Positions 15,582 to 25,840 of a DNA stretch of 50,118 nucleotides are shown one piece after another (position 1 is the first letter of the stretch; the number at the start of each line of letters is the position of its first letter). The notes below the pieces were generated by a model. It was not told the DNA's origin and made no database searches. It was given only the letters and a program-made list of their open reading frames with translations. A program made the translations under genes and the position numbers. The DNA comes from Gemmatimonadota bacterium (lineage in GTDB: Bacteria; Gemmatimonadota; Gemmatimonadetes; Longimicrobiales; Gaopeijiaceae): contig JABDLS010000088.1 in NCBI GenBank assembly GCA_013002885.1, forward strand, positions 1 through 50,118, read 5' to 3'.

Positions 15582-16749
15582 GGACATGCTCCGATGCGGT
15601 GTCGGTCCCCGGGCCATCGTCGCGGCCGTGGGACTCACCGTCGTCCTCGGCGCCTGCAGGGACGCGACCAGCCCGACCAGCGAAGGCACTTTGGCGTTGG
15701 AGGTCGTCACCGACGAGGTGGCTTCACCCGTAGGTCTCGCCAGCCCACCGGGAGATGCAAGCCGGATCTTCGTCCTGGAGCAGCCCGGCCGTGTGCGGGT
15801 CATCCGTGACGGGACGCTCCTGACCGATGCCTTCCTGGACATCACGTCCGAGACGTCGGCCGACGGCGAACGTGGCCTGCTGGGCCTCGCCTTCCATCCC
15901 GACTACGACGTGAACGGATACGTCTTCGTCTACTACACCGACAACGCCGGTGACACCCGGGTGGAGCGCTTCACCGCAGCCGGCCCCGACATGGCCGACC
16001 CAGGCTCGGGACAGATCGTGCTGGCGGTGGATCAGCCGTATTCCAACCACAATGGCGGGCACATGGCCTTCGGTCCGGATGGCTACCTGTACGTCGCCCT
16101 GGGAGACGGCGGTGACGGCGGTGACCCCCAAGGGAACGGGCAGGACCTTGCCACCCTACTGGGGTCGATTCTCCGCCTCGATGTCGACGGCGGGTCTCCC
16201 TACGCGGTGCCCTCGGACAACCCCTTCGTCGGCACCGCGGGCGCGTCGCCCGAGATCTGGGTCTACGGCCTCCGCAACCCCTGGCGCTTCTCTTTCGATC
16301 GGGCCAACGGCGACCTCTATATCGGGGATGTGGGGCAAAGCCGCCTCGAGGAGATCTCCGTGCAAGATGCCGGCAGCGGGGGCGGCGAGAACTTCGGCTG
16401 GAACGTCATGGAGGGTACCGACTGCTTCGGTGCCGCCTCGTGCAACACCAGCGGCCTCACGCTACCCGTCTACGAGTACGACCATGACGAAGGGTGCTCG
16501 GTGACCGGGGGCTATGTGTACCGTGGCGCCGCCCTCACCGAGCTCGCCGGGCGCTACTTCTTCGGTGACTTCTGCTCGGGCTTCGTGCGTTCGTTTCGCT
16601 ATCAGGCGGGCGCCGCGGTAGACGTCCAGGACCATGGTGTGGACCTGGGGACTATCGGCGGACTCTCGTCCTTCGGAGAGGACTCCGCGGGCGAGCTCTA
16701 CCTCCTGGACATCGAAGGGGTGGTCTACCGGCTGGTGGCGTCCGACTGA
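15574..16749 (+). CDS. PQQ-dependent sugar (aldose) dehydrogenase-like lipoprotein
   Basis: A 391-residue exported protein. The N-terminus carries a lipoprotein signal with lipobox VLGAC near residue 27, so it is anchored in the envelope. The body is the soluble glucose/sorbosone dehydrogenase six-bladed propeller: [47 protein letters not shown] with the catalytic-type His, [13 protein letters not shown], and GDVGQ. The family oxidises sugars with PQQ as cofactor; the true substrate cannot be read here. The start is ATG 15574 or ATG 15586; both give the same mature protein. Confidence 0.9.
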   Translation: MPEDMLRCGVGPRAIVAAVGLTVVLGACRDATSPTSEGTLALEVVTDEVASPVGLASPPGDASRIFVLEQPGRVRVIRDGTLLTDAFLDITSETSADGERGLLGLAFHPDYDVNGYVFVYYTDNAGDTRVERFTAAGPDMADPGSGQIVLAVDQPYSNHNGGHMAFGPDGYLYVALGDGGDGGDPQGNGQDLATLLGSILRLDVDGGSPYAVPSDNPFVGTAGASPEIWVYGLRNPWRFSFDRANGDLYIGDVGQSRLEEISVQDAGSGGGENFGWNVMEGTDCFGAASCNTSGLTLPVYEYDHDEGCSVTGGYVYRGAALTELAGRYFFGDFCSGFVRSFRYQAGAAVDVQDHGVDLGTIGGLSSFGEDSAGELYLLDIEGVVYRLVASD

Positions 16750-16760
16750 CGGGGCTGTGC

Positions 16761-16784
16761 TGACTTCTCGTTCCTGAGGAGTCA
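16761..16784. terminator. Stem-loop between convergent genes
   Basis: TGACTTCTC pairs with GAGGAGTCA (9 bp, one G-T pair) around a 6-nt loop, between the convergent ends of the sugar dehydrogenase and DinB-family genes. No T run follows on either strand, so it may be a transcript-end stabiliser rather than a strong terminator. Confidence 0.35.
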
Positions 16785-16805
16785 CGAGCGGGGCTTCCAC
16801 TAGGG

Positions 16806-17330
16806 TCAGCCCTTTTCACGGGTCGGGTTCTGGTTGTATGCCGCCGTACCGCCGGGGGCGATGCTCAGCCACTCCCAGTCGCCGCCTGCCAGGACCTTGC
16901 CCTGATACGTCATCTGGCCGACGTGGCTCGCGGTATGGGCCACGGACCGCAGGAGGGCGTCCGAGACGCTGAGTTCGACTCCCCGGATGGTCACCACACC
17001 GGAAAGGTCGTCGTCGTTCAAGGTCGCGAGGGTGTCCATGAGGACGTCCCAGCCCCGATTCCACTTGGCGCGAAGCTCGCCGGGGGTGGCGTTGCGGACC
17101 ACGAACTCGTCGTCACGCTCCCGCCATGGCTTCTCGCCGTCTGTTGTGAGGAAGTCCGTGAATCGGGACTCCAGATTCCCCGAGATGTGCCAAACCAGCG
17201 TGGCGATGGAGTTGCTCTCCTCCGAAGGGCGCGCGACGAGCTGCTCGGCGCTCAACTGATCCATCGTCCGCTCACCCAGAGCCCGGTAGCGGCGGTACTC
17301 CCCTTCGATGCTCTCGATGATCTCCCGCAT
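16806..17330 (-). CDS. DinB-superfamily protein (DUF1572-like)
   Basis: A 174-residue four-helix-bundle protein of the DinB superfamily. Three likely metal-binding His residues are seen in LVWHISGN (about residue 46) and HTASHVGQM (about residues 136 and 140). Members are metal-dependent enzymes, including thiol-dependent S-transferases in organisms with low-molecular-weight thiols. That is of interest because bshA, for bacillithiol synthesis, lies in this window. No specific reaction can be assigned. The ATG at 17330 has GGGAG 6 nt upstream. The open frame runs on for 400 codons opposite the penicillin acylase gene, but that extension is not coding. Confidence 0.85.
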   Translation of the reverse strand: MREIIESIEGEYRRYRALGERTMDQLSAEQLVARPSEESNSIATLVWHISGNLESRFTDFLTTDGEKPWRERDDEFVVRNATPGELRAKWNRGWDVLMDTLATLNDDDLSGVVTIRGVELSVSDALLRSVAHTASHVGQMTYQGKVLAGGDWEWLSIAPGGTAAYNQNPTREKG

Positions 17331-17441
17331 GCGAGTCTCCCGTGGATGGTCCCCGAAGCCGATTCCCTCTACAATGTCGCCCTCGTTCTCGGCCCGGGTC
17401 CAGCCGGTCCAGCCCTCTGTCTCAAGCGTCGCACACCATCC

Positions 17442-19772
17442 ATGAAGAAGCTGCTTCTCGCACTGCCCCTCGTCGCCGTCGCCTGCGGGCCCACCGACCC
17501 CGAAGTAGGCCGTTGGGAGGCCATGGCTGACGAGATCACCATCACCCGAGACAACTGGGGCATCGCCCATGTCCACGGTCCCACGGACGCCCACGCCGTG
17601 TTCGGGATGGTCTATGCTCAGGCCGAGGACGATTTCAACCGCATCGAGGTCAACTTCCTGAATTCCCAGGGTCGCCTGGCCGAGGCCGAGGGTGAAGACG
17701 CCCTCTGGCGGGACCTCCGGATGAAGCTCTTCATCGACCCGGCAGAGATGCAGGCCCTCTACGGAGCCAGCCCGGAATGGCTCCGCGATCTGATGGACGC
17801 CTGGGCCGACGGCCTCAACTACTACCTGTACACGCATCCCGAAGTCGAGCCACGGGTGCTTACCCGCTTCGAGCCTTGGATGGCGCTGACGTTCAGCGAG
17901 GGCTCCATCGGCGGGGATATCGAGCGGGTGAGCCTGGGCCAGTTGGAGGCGTTCTACACCGACGGCCCCGGGGCCGTGGCCATGACCGAAGGCGTCGGCA
18001 CCCGGATGCTGGCGAGCGGGAACGGCGAGGGCACGGTTCAGCCGTCGACGTCCGCTCAGGTGGAACGAGCGCCGGCGGACCACCCTTCGACCTTCGTAGG
18101 CGCCAACGGCGCCGTCGCGCACCTCGACTCCTCTCAGCCTTCCCTGGTGACGGCAGAGGAGCCCCTGGTCGATTGGACGGAGCCGACCGGCTCCAACGGC
18201 TTCGCCATCTCGCCGTCCAACAGCGCCACTGGCAACGCCCTGCTCCTCATCAACCCCCACACGTCCTTCTACTTCCGCTCCGAGCTCCACATGATGAGCG
18301 ACGAGGGGCTGAACGCCTATGGAGCCGTCACCTGGGGGCAGTTCTTCGTCTACCAGGGCTTCAACGAGGACGCCGGGTGGATGCATACCTCCAGTGGCGT
18401 CGACAACATCGACGAGTTCCTGGAGACGGTGGTCGAGCGTGACGGACAGTACTTCTACATGGTCGACGGCGAGGAGCGACCCGTGGAAACACGCCAGGTC
18501 ACGGTCCCCTACCGGACGGCCGAGGGGATGGCCGAACGTGAGTTCACGGTCTTCCGGACGCACCGCGGCCCCGTCGTCCGCTCCATAGGCGACCGCTGGG
18601 TCTCCGTGGCGCTCATGGAGGAGCCCCTGTCCGCCCTAATGCAGTCCTTCGGTCGGACGAAGGCGCGCAACCTGGCGGACTACCGCGAGAACATGTCCAT
18701 GCACACCAACTCGTCGAACAACACCGTATACGCCGACTCCGAGGGCAACATCGCCTACTGGCACTCGAATTTCGTGCCCGAGCGCAACCCGGCCCTCGAC
18801 TGGCTCGAGCCAGTAGATGGGAGCGTCTCAGCCAACGACTGGGGTGAGCCGCACTCCATCGACGAAACCCCCAACGTCTTCAACCCTCCCTCGGGTTGGA
18901 TTCAAAACACCAACAACTGGCCCTACAGTTCCGCCGGGCCCGACAGCCCGGACCCCGACGACTACCCCGTGTACTTCCAGCGTGGTGGGGAGAACGCTCG
19001 TGGCATCCATGCCGTCATGGTCCTCGAGGACGTAGACGATTTCACCCTCGAGACACTCCGCGACGCGGCCTACGACAGCTACCAACCAGCTTTCGAGCCC
19101 CTCGTTCCAGCGCTCGTCGAGGCGTGGGATCGCGCACCAGACTCCCACCCGCTCAAGGACCGGGTGGCCGAGCAGATCGAGCTCCTCCGGAATTGGGACT
19201 ACCGCTGGGGTGTGGAATCCGTCGAGACCGCCCTCGGCATCTACTGGGCCGAGGATTTCTTTGAGCGTGTGGCCAGCGACGCCCGCGCAGCCGGTGTCTC
19301 CACCAGCGACTATGCGGCCCAGGCGAGCGTGGACCAACACCTGCAGTCCCTCGCCGATGCCTCCGACACTCTCGAGCGCGACTTCGGGACGTGGCGGACA
19401 CCCTGGGGCGAAATCAGCCGTTTCCAGCGGCTCACCGGAGACATCGTCCAACCCTTCGACGACGACCAGCCCAGCCTTCCCGTGGCGTTCACCTCCGGCC
19501 GTTGGGGATCGCTGGCCTCCATGGGCACCCGGACGCCGGAGGGTGAGGTCCGGCGCTACGGCCGAAGCGGCAACAGCTTCGTGGCGGTGGTGGAGTTCGG
19601 TGATTCGGTTCGGGCCATGGCGGTGACGGCCGGCGGGGAGAGCGGCGACCCGGATTCGCCCCACTTCGACGACCAGGCGGAGCTTTACGCCGCCGGCCAG
19701 CTTCGAGCGGTGCACTACTACCCGGAGGACATCCAGGCCAACGCCGCGAGAGTGTACAACCCGGGTCGCTGA
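17442..19772 (+). CDS. Penicillin acylase family lipoprotein (Ntn hydrolase)
   Basis: A 776-residue precursor. The N-terminus MKKLLLALPLVAVACGPTD is a lipoprotein signal (lipobox AVAC). The alpha-chain part includes ITRDNWGIAHVHGPTDAHAVFGMVYAQAEDD. The autocatalytic cleavage site is in PTGSNGFAISPSNSATGNAL near residue 248: Ser after Gly becomes the N-terminal nucleophile of the beta chain, and INPHTSFYFRSELH follows. Family members hydrolyse amide bonds, such as beta-lactams and acyl-homoserine lactones; the substrate here is unknown. It diverges from the DinB gene; TACAAT at 17370-17375 is a possible -10 without a good -35. The next gene starts 13 bp later. Confidence 0.93.
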   Translation: MKKLLLALPLVAVACGPTDPEVGRWEAMADEITITRDNWGIAHVHGPTDAHAVFGMVYAQAEDDFNRIEVNFLNSQGRLAEAEGEDALWRDLRMKLFIDPAEMQALYGASPEWLRDLMDAWADGLNYYLYTHPEVEPRVLTRFEPWMALTFSEGSIGGDIERVSLGQLEAFYTDGPGAVAMTEGVGTRMLASGNGEGTVQPSTSAQVERAPADHPSTFVGANGAVAHLDSSQPSLVTAEEPLVDWTEPTGSNGFAISPSNSATGNALLLINPHTSFYFRSELHMMSDEGLNAYGAVTWGQFFVYQGFNEDAGWMHTSSGVDNIDEFLETVVERDGQYFYMVDGEERPVETRQVTVPYRTAEGMAEREFTVFRTHRGPVVRSIGDRWVSVALMEEPLSALMQSFGRTKARNLADYRENMSMHTNSSNNTVYADSEGNIAYWHSNFVPERNPALDWLEPVDGSVSANDWGEPHSIDETPNVFNPPSGWIQNTNNWPYSSAGPDSPDPDDYPVYFQRGGENARGIHAVMVLEDVDDFTLETLRDAAYDSYQPAFEPLVPALVEAWDRAPDSHPLKDRVAEQIELLRNWDYRWGVESVETALGIYWAEDFFERVASDARAAGVSTSDYAAQASVDQHLQSLADASDTLERDFGTWRTPWGEISRFQRLTGDIVQPFDDDQPSLPVAFTSGRWGSLASMGTRTPEGEVRRYGRSGNSFVAVVEFGDSVRAMAVTAGGESGDPDSPHFDDQAELYAAGQLRAVHYYPEDIQANAARVYNPGR

Positions 19773-19785
19773 GGGCGGGATCCAG

Positions 19786-20553
19786 GTGCAAGAGGGTACC
19801 GTCAAATGGAGTGACCGAACCCTGAGGTGGTACGCGCGGGCGGCTGGCGTCGGCTACCTCGCCATCATCGCCACGGGGATCTTCGCCGAGTTCTTCGTGC
19901 GCTCGGGGCTGGTGGTCCGTGGCGACGCGTCGACTACGGCGGCCAACATCCGAGCCTCGGAGATGCTCTTCCGCTCCGGCATCGCGAGCGAATTCGTGAT
20001 GCTGGCGAGCGACGTCTTCGTGGCATTGGCGCTATACGTCGTCTTCTGCAGCGTCAATCGGGCGGCGGCCATGCTCGCTGCCTTCTTCCGCCTCGCCCAC
20101 GCGTCCATCGTCGGCGTCAACATTCTCAACATGTACGTGCCGCTCCTCCTCGTGCGCGACGCGGCGGCGCTTGGTGGTTTCGACGCCGCCGAGCGGGAGG
20201 GTCTCGCTCTTCTCCTCCTGGAGACGCACGGCTTCGGGTACGTCATCGGATTGGTCTTCTTCGGCGTCCACTGCGCTATCCTCGGATATCTGGTGGTCCG
20301 GTCCGATTTCGTGCCGCGCGTCCTGGGCTTTCTCCTCATGCTCGCCGCCGCTGGATACCTCGTGGACAGCTTTGCTCGTGCCCTCCTGCCCGACTATGCC
20401 GCCGTCGAGGCCGTCTTCACCGCGGCTGTGTTCGGACCGGCCTTCGTCGCAGAGCTGTCGTTCGCCTTGTGGCTGCTGATCAAAGGCGGATCTCTCGGTA
20501 CGGATGCCCCTCCGTCTGGTGGTGATTCTGTGGAAGCGGGAAGCGCCTCATGA
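19786..20553 (+). CDS. DUF4386-like integral membrane protein
   Basis: A 255-residue protein with about six hydrophobic segments, starting with RAAGVGYLAIIATGIFAEFFV and including MLASDVFVALALYVVF, VIGLVFFGVHCAILGYLVV and VLGFLLMLAAAGYLV. This layout and the N-terminal GVLYLxIIxTGIFAEFFVR-like stretch match the DUF4386 family of unknown function. It opens with GTG at 19786, with a GAGGG about 12 nt upstream, 13 bp after the penicillin acylase gene, so it is probably in the same transcript. Confidence 0.82.
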   Translation: MQEGTVKWSDRTLRWYARAAGVGYLAIIATGIFAEFFVRSGLVVRGDASTTAANIRASEMLFRSGIASEFVMLASDVFVALALYVVFCSVNRAAAMLAAFFRLAHASIVGVNILNMYVPLLLVRDAAALGGFDAAEREGLALLLLETHGFGYVIGLVFFGVHCAILGYLVVRSDFVPRVLGFLLMLAAAGYLVDSFARALLPDYAAVEAVFTAAVFGPAFVAELSFALWLLIKGGSLGTDAPPSGGDSVEAGSAS

Positions 20554-20613
20554 AGGCCGTCACCTGCGGGCGCTATCGTGGGCGTATCACCCTACACGCG
20601 TACCCGGAAAGTC

Positions 20614-20636
20614 CCGACGGCGCCCTTCGTCGGTTT
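20614..20636 (+). terminator. Weak terminator-like hairpin after the DUF4386 gene
   Basis: CCGACG pairs with CGTCGG around an 8-nt loop and is followed by TTTCC. It lies in the 132-bp gap before the cytochrome gene. The stem and T run are short. Confidence 0.3.
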
Positions 20637-20685
20637 CCAGGATCGTTGAGTAGCGACCGGACCTGGAACGCAGAGGTAATCGACC

Positions 20686-21405
20686 ATGAGAGGCACATCG
20701 ACGGGACGTCGACGGCTCGGGGCTCCACTCGCGACGCTCCTGGTCGTCATGGCGACGACGGCGTGCGCTAGCCGACCCGAGCCCTTCGACGGCAGTCCCA
20801 CACGGGGGCAGATGATCACCCACTTCGACCTGGCCCTCGACGCCCGTGAGTTCGCGATCGTAGGCAGCGTCGATGACTTCCAGCGAACCGTCGAGGACCT
20901 GGCCGATCTCAACCCGGCACGGGAACTGCCCGACGCGATCATCCTTCAGCTCGGGCCCATGCGTTGGGAGGCGCGAGAGGCGGCGAGGGCCGGGTCAGTT
21001 CAGGAGGCGGCGGTCGGCGCCGCACGCATCGCCGAGACGTGCGGCGATTGTCACGAGGCCAACGGCGTCGGATTGGGCGAGCGCTTCACCCTCGGCGGCC
21101 CGCCACCCGCAGGTAGCACAGGTCGACACATGGCGGGCCTCGCGTGGGCCTCGCGCCTGCTCTGGGACGGCCTCGTTGGACCGTCGGATCGGACATGGTA
21201 CGTCGGCGCTGAGGGACTCATCGAGCTAGGTGCCCTGCCCGATGGTCTCGAAGGAGCCGTACCTCGGTCAACGACCGAGGAGTTCTCCGCCCATCTGCGC
21301 TACCTCGGGCGGAGGGCCGTCGTGGCCGAGACCGCCGAGGCACGAGTCGAGATCCTGGGCGAGATCTGGGCGACGTGCGCTGACTGCCACACCAGGGATC
21401 GCTGA
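20686..21405 (+). CDS. Di-heme cytochrome c-like lipoprotein
   Basis: A 239-residue exported protein with two CxxCH heme-binding motifs, CGDCHEANG near residue 120 and CADCHTRDR at the extreme C-terminus. The N-terminal signal ends in a lipobox (ATTAC) near residue 27, so it is a membrane-anchored periplasmic cytochrome. The ATG at 20686 has GAGGT 8 nt upstream. The electron partner is not evident from the neighbours, and the domain is not one I can name beyond cytochrome c. Confidence 0.85.
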   Translation: MRGTSTGRRRLGAPLATLLVVMATTACASRPEPFDGSPTRGQMITHFDLALDAREFAIVGSVDDFQRTVEDLADLNPARELPDAIILQLGPMRWEAREAARAGSVQEAAVGAARIAETCGDCHEANGVGLGERFTLGGPPPAGSTGRHMAGLAWASRLLWDGLVGPSDRTWYVGAEGLIELGALPDGLEGAVPRSTTEEFSAHLRYLGRRAVVAETAEARVEILGEIWATCADCHTRDR

Positions 21406-21438
21406 AGCGGACCGTCCCGACGTTCATCCAACAAGACA

Positions 21439-21470
21439 ACGGCCCGGCCACCTCTCGGTGACCGGGCCGT
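21439..21470. terminator. Bidirectional terminator between cytochrome gene and groL
   Basis: ACGGCCCGG pairs with CCGGGCCGT (9 bp, with an inner CACC/GGTG stem). A T-rich tail follows on the plus strand (CTTCCTT) and on the minus strand (TTGTCTTGTT). It sits between the convergent ends of the cytochrome and groL genes and can serve both. Confidence 0.75.
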
Positions 21471-21529
21471 CTTCCTTCGCTGGAGCCTTCAGGCCGTGTG
21501 GGCCATCGTGCTCCGGGGCGAGGGCGGTC

Positions 21530-23164
<1,635 letters not shown>

Positions 23165-23192
23165 TTAACTCCTATCTAGTCGAATTGCGTAC

Positions 23193-23513
23193 TTACGAGA
23201 CGATTGCAAGGATGTCGGACTCGCGCAGGATCAGGTACTCCGATCCTTCGAGCGTGACATCCGTGCCGCTGTACTTTCCGTACAGGACCTTGTCGCCGGT
23301 CGAGACATCCATCTCGAGGCGCGTACCGTCGTCCGAGAGCTTCCCCGGTCCGACCGCTACGACCTCACCCTGGGACGGCTTTTCCTTGGCCGTGTCAGGG
23401 ATGTACAACCCGCCGCGCATCTGCTCATCCTCATCGAGGGGCTTAACCACGACGCGGTCTGCCAGCGGCTTGACCTTGAGTGCTTCGCTGACTGCGGACT
23501 TACCCTTAGCCAT
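23193..23513 (-). CDS. groES: Co-chaperonin GroES
   Basis: A 106-residue GroES with [20 protein letters not shown], the mobile-loop region [26 protein letters not shown], and the C-terminal [15 protein letters not shown]. It has a slightly longer N-terminus than the usual 95-97 residues ([12 protein letters not shown]). It caps GroEL during protein folding. The ATG at 23513 has AGGAGG upstream. groL follows after 34 bp. The promoter and HrcA operator lie 50-115 bp upstream. Confidence 0.97.
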   Translation of the reverse strand: MAKGKSAVSEALKVKPLADRVVVKPLDEDEQMRGGLYIPDTAKEKPSQGEVVAVGPGKLSDDGTRLEMDVSTGDKVLYGKYSGTDVTLEGSEYLILRESDILAIVS

Positions 23514-23564
23514 CGAGCCTCCTCCTTATTGGTGCTGGGGCGTGTGACAGTTCGGAAAACCGTG

Positions 23565-23591
23565 TTAGCACTCACACCCAGCGAGTGCTAA
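23565..23591 (-). promoter_or_regulatory. CIRCE operator (HrcA binding site)
   Basis: A perfect CIRCE inverted repeat, TTAGCACTC-9 nt-GAGTGCTAA, located just downstream of the -10 element and 52 bp before groES. HrcA repressor bound here would block groESL until heat or unfolded protein titrates GroEL. No hrcA gene is in the window. Confidence 0.97.
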
Positions 23592-23599
23592 CGTGCGTA

Positions 23600-23628
23600 A
23601 AGCTGACGGAGGGTCCGCCTGGCGTCAA
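23600..23628 (-). promoter_or_regulatory. Promoter of groES-groL
   Basis: On the minus strand TTGACG (23628-23623), 17 bp, CAGCTT (23605-23600), followed by TACG. The start of transcription would fall inside or at the edge of the CIRCE element, as expected for HrcA control. The ten bases CAGCTTTACG are identical to those of the secD promoter at the same spacing. Confidence 0.6.
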
Positions 23629-23784
23629 GCCCGGTAATACGCGGAGATCCGGGGGATGGGGGCGCCTTGGGCCGGCGCCCGATTCCGCGCCTCGTCCGCG
23701 ACGTCGAAAGGTCCCCGCCCGGCGCCATCGGAGGCGTGGCCCAGCAGGTCGAGGGACCCCCGAGAGGGTCGAGGGGGCGTGAGC

Positions 23785-24501
23785 CTACTCCACCGCGTAG
23801 GTGACTTCGCGGAGAAGGCGCTCCACGGGGTCGCCCGAACCTTGCCACAAGTGCCGGTCCGAGATCCGATTCAAAGCCCCCCGTACCCGCGAGAAGTGCT
23901 CCGCGAGGGCCCGGAGCGACCCTTCGAGCCCCAGCGTCGCAGCCTCGGGTGAGTCGGCGGCCATGAGATAGCCGCTGGTGCCCACCTGTTCGTAGTAGGA
24001 GATGGGAGGACCACCCCGCCGGCGCACTCGAGACTCGAGGTAGTCGGGGAAGAGCCCGGAGAGCCAGAGGCTGAAGTTCCCCATGTGCATGCGGAGAAGG
24101 AAGGACTCTCTGCCTCCCGCCGAGCGAAGGCGGGCCATGAGATCGACGAGGTAGCCGTACTCCTCTTCCCGACCCGCCGAAATCCGATACGCTCGTCGAT
24201 TTCGGCCGAAGCCTACGAGCATGGAGGCGACATAGTCGGCGGCGACGGGGTCCTCGACGCCGCGCTCCAGCATGGACTGCCGGACAAGTACGTAGAAGAA
24301 GATCTCAGGCCGCGACTTTACCTGGTCGTCGGTAAGGAGGGCGTTGAGTACCCTCGGGTCGTCGAGTAGATCGTCGAGTCCACCGTCCTCGAGGCGCTGC
24401 CGTGCAGCCTCACGGAGTTCGGGGTCGTTGCGACCCACCAGCTCGACGAGATGAAGGGCTTCGTTACGCCCGAAGGACGCGCGAATGACAGGCATGATCA
24501 C
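23785..24501 (-). CDS. Conserved hypothetical protein beside a polyprenyl-synthetase-like gene
   Basis: A 238-residue soluble, mostly helical protein with no signal peptide. Recognisable stretches are FGRNEALHLVELVGRNDPEL, SRPEIFFYVLVRQSMLERGVED, RMHMGNFSLWLSGLFPDYLE and PISYYEQVGTSGYLMAA. I do not recognise a family. The GTG at 24501 is chosen because GGGAGG lies 7 nt upstream; an ATG two codons later is possible. A 23-bp hairpin (GGCGCGGA/TCCGCGCC) lies 28 bp upstream. The 236-bp gap to the isoprenoid gene shows no other gene. Downstream, 23592-23784 shows only GC-rich hairpins and the groES promoter. Confidence 0.75.
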   Translation of the reverse strand: MIMPVIRASFGRNEALHLVELVGRNDPELREAARQRLEDGGLDDLLDDPRVLNALLTDDQVKSRPEIFFYVLVRQSMLERGVEDPVAADYVASMLVGFGRNRRAYRISAGREEEYGYLVDLMARLRSAGGRESFLLRMHMGNFSLWLSGLFPDYLESRVRRRGGPPISYYEQVGTSGYLMAADSPEAATLGLEGSLRALAEHFSRVRGALNRISDRHLWQGSGDPVERLLREVTYAVE

Positions 24502-24737
24502 GGAACTGCCTCCCTTTTTGTCCGGAAGGCGCGGAGATGCATTCCGCGCCCTCAAACTCATCACCAACCCAGGAGCGTCCGCTACTGGCGCACCGTACTC
24601 CTCTTCTACGTTGCTACACGAATTCTGCCGAGGCGAGCCTTTTCTCCAGCAGGAATGGGCGCCGAGGCCCAAGAAAAGGGCGAGTCGCGGCTCGCGGAGG
24701 GTCGGATGATGGGGCTCGGGCTTGAAGAGGGCCCGAG

Positions 24738-25814
24738 TCAGCTCCGGGTGGTGAGCGATGCCATGCGGGCCACACCATCGAGTCCGACGATGGCGTGGAC
24801 GACGTCGTCCGCCAGCTCCTCGTCCATCCAGTGGCCCAGCTCGGCCAGAGCCCGGAATGAAGCTCGGGCCTCCTCGTAGGCGATCTCCAGGACAGCCCGA
24901 GCAGACGTCGAGAAGACCTTCTCGACGACCCCCTCCGGCACGTCTCCCGACGCCCAGATGGGCTGGAAGGCAGTCAACTCCTGGGGGCTTCCGTGGTGAT
25001 GAATCTGGGAGACGAGGAGGTTGTGGCTCCGACGCCCGACGTCGAACTCGAAGTCGGTGAGGTCGTCGACAATCTGGAAGGCCGTGCCGAGACGGGCTAT
25101 GGCATCCTCGGCGACCTCCATCTTGCCTGCCAAGGGGCCCGCCTCGAGGACCGAGGGCGCGGCGAAGGCAAGGGCGAAGAGCGACCCCCCGCGTACACGA
25201 TGGACGGCATCGACCATGGCCCCAGGCCGGGGAATTTCGTCCACCCCACCCTCCTCGGAGCCCTCGAGGACTCCGATGGACGCCATGCGGTCCATGAGCG
25301 CCCTCTGGATGGGCGAGACGTGCTCGCTCGCGACGCTCCCCTCCGTCACGGCCCGATCGAGAACGCGACGGAGGAGTCGTTCGAACGACATGAGCTGCAG
25401 GATCGACAAGAAGCGCGAACCCGCGTGATCGGCCAGAGGCAGGAGGCTCTTGGCTTGATCGTCGAAGATGTTGTCCGCGGCGGTGATGGTCCCCTTGATG
25501 CAGAAGTTCAGCTCCGTGTACATCTGGAGCCGCTCCTCCGAGACGCCCATGGATCGGAAGATCGACCGGAAGAGGATCAGGAAGAAATACTCCTGGAGGA
25601 AATGCAGTCCCTCGGGGGTCGTGACCTCGTCGGCCGTCGGAACGTGAGGCGCCTCACTGCGGAAGCCCGGGGCGATGATCTCCGCGAAGTCCCCGTAGAG
25701 TCGGCGCACGGCGTCGGCCTGCGCCTCCATGTCCGGTGCAAGACGAATCCACACGCCCTGCTCCGCGAGCAGACGCACTGCGTCTTGTGACCTGAATACG
25801 GGTGAAAGGGTCAT
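24738..25814 (-). CDS. Polyprenyl-synthetase-like protein (class I isoprenoid fold)
   Basis: A 358-residue, all-helical protein. The second Asp-rich motif is canonical (GTAFQIVDDLTDFEFDVGRRSHN near residue 245). The first is altered to DNIFDDQ near residue 114, where trans-prenyltransferases have DDxxD. A KGTITAADNIFDD context and an RVRGGSLFALAF helix fit the isoprenoid synthase fold. It could be an atypical prenyl diphosphate synthase or a terpene-like enzyme. Activity is uncertain because the second Asp of the first motif is Asn. It follows coaX by 26 bp, so it is probably the tail of the secD-coaX operon. Confidence 0.75.
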   Translation of the reverse strand: MTLSPVFRSQDAVRLLAEQGVWIRLAPDMEAQADAVRRLYGDFAEIIAPGFRSEAPHVPTADEVTTPEGLHFLQEYFFLILFRSIFRSMGVSEERLQMYTELNFCIKGTITAADNIFDDQAKSLLPLADHAGSRFLSILQLMSFERLLRRVLDRAVTEGSVASEHVSPIQRALMDRMASIGVLEGSEEGGVDEIPRPGAMVDAVHRVRGGSLFALAFAAPSVLEAGPLAGKMEVAEDAIARLGTAFQIVDDLTDFEFDVGRRSHNLLVSQIHHHGSPQELTAFQPIWASGDVPEGVVEKVFSTSARAVLEIAYEEARASFRALAELGHWMDEELADDVVHAIVGLDGVARMASLTTRS

Positions 25815-25840
25815 GGGCAGAATCTAGTCAATGCACGCCG

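Noticed and set aside
17331-18563. Upstream extension of the DinB frame (585 codons in all)
   Set aside because: It runs opposite the penicillin acylase gene and precedes a good Shine-Dalgarno and ATG at 17330; the extension is not protein-like.
23596-23628. Bacteroidetes-type promoter (TTG ... TAnnTTTG) for groES and secD
   Set aside because: CAGCTTTACG loosely resembles it, but a standard -35 with exactly 17 bp and a -10 keeping A(2) and T(6) explains all four sites better.
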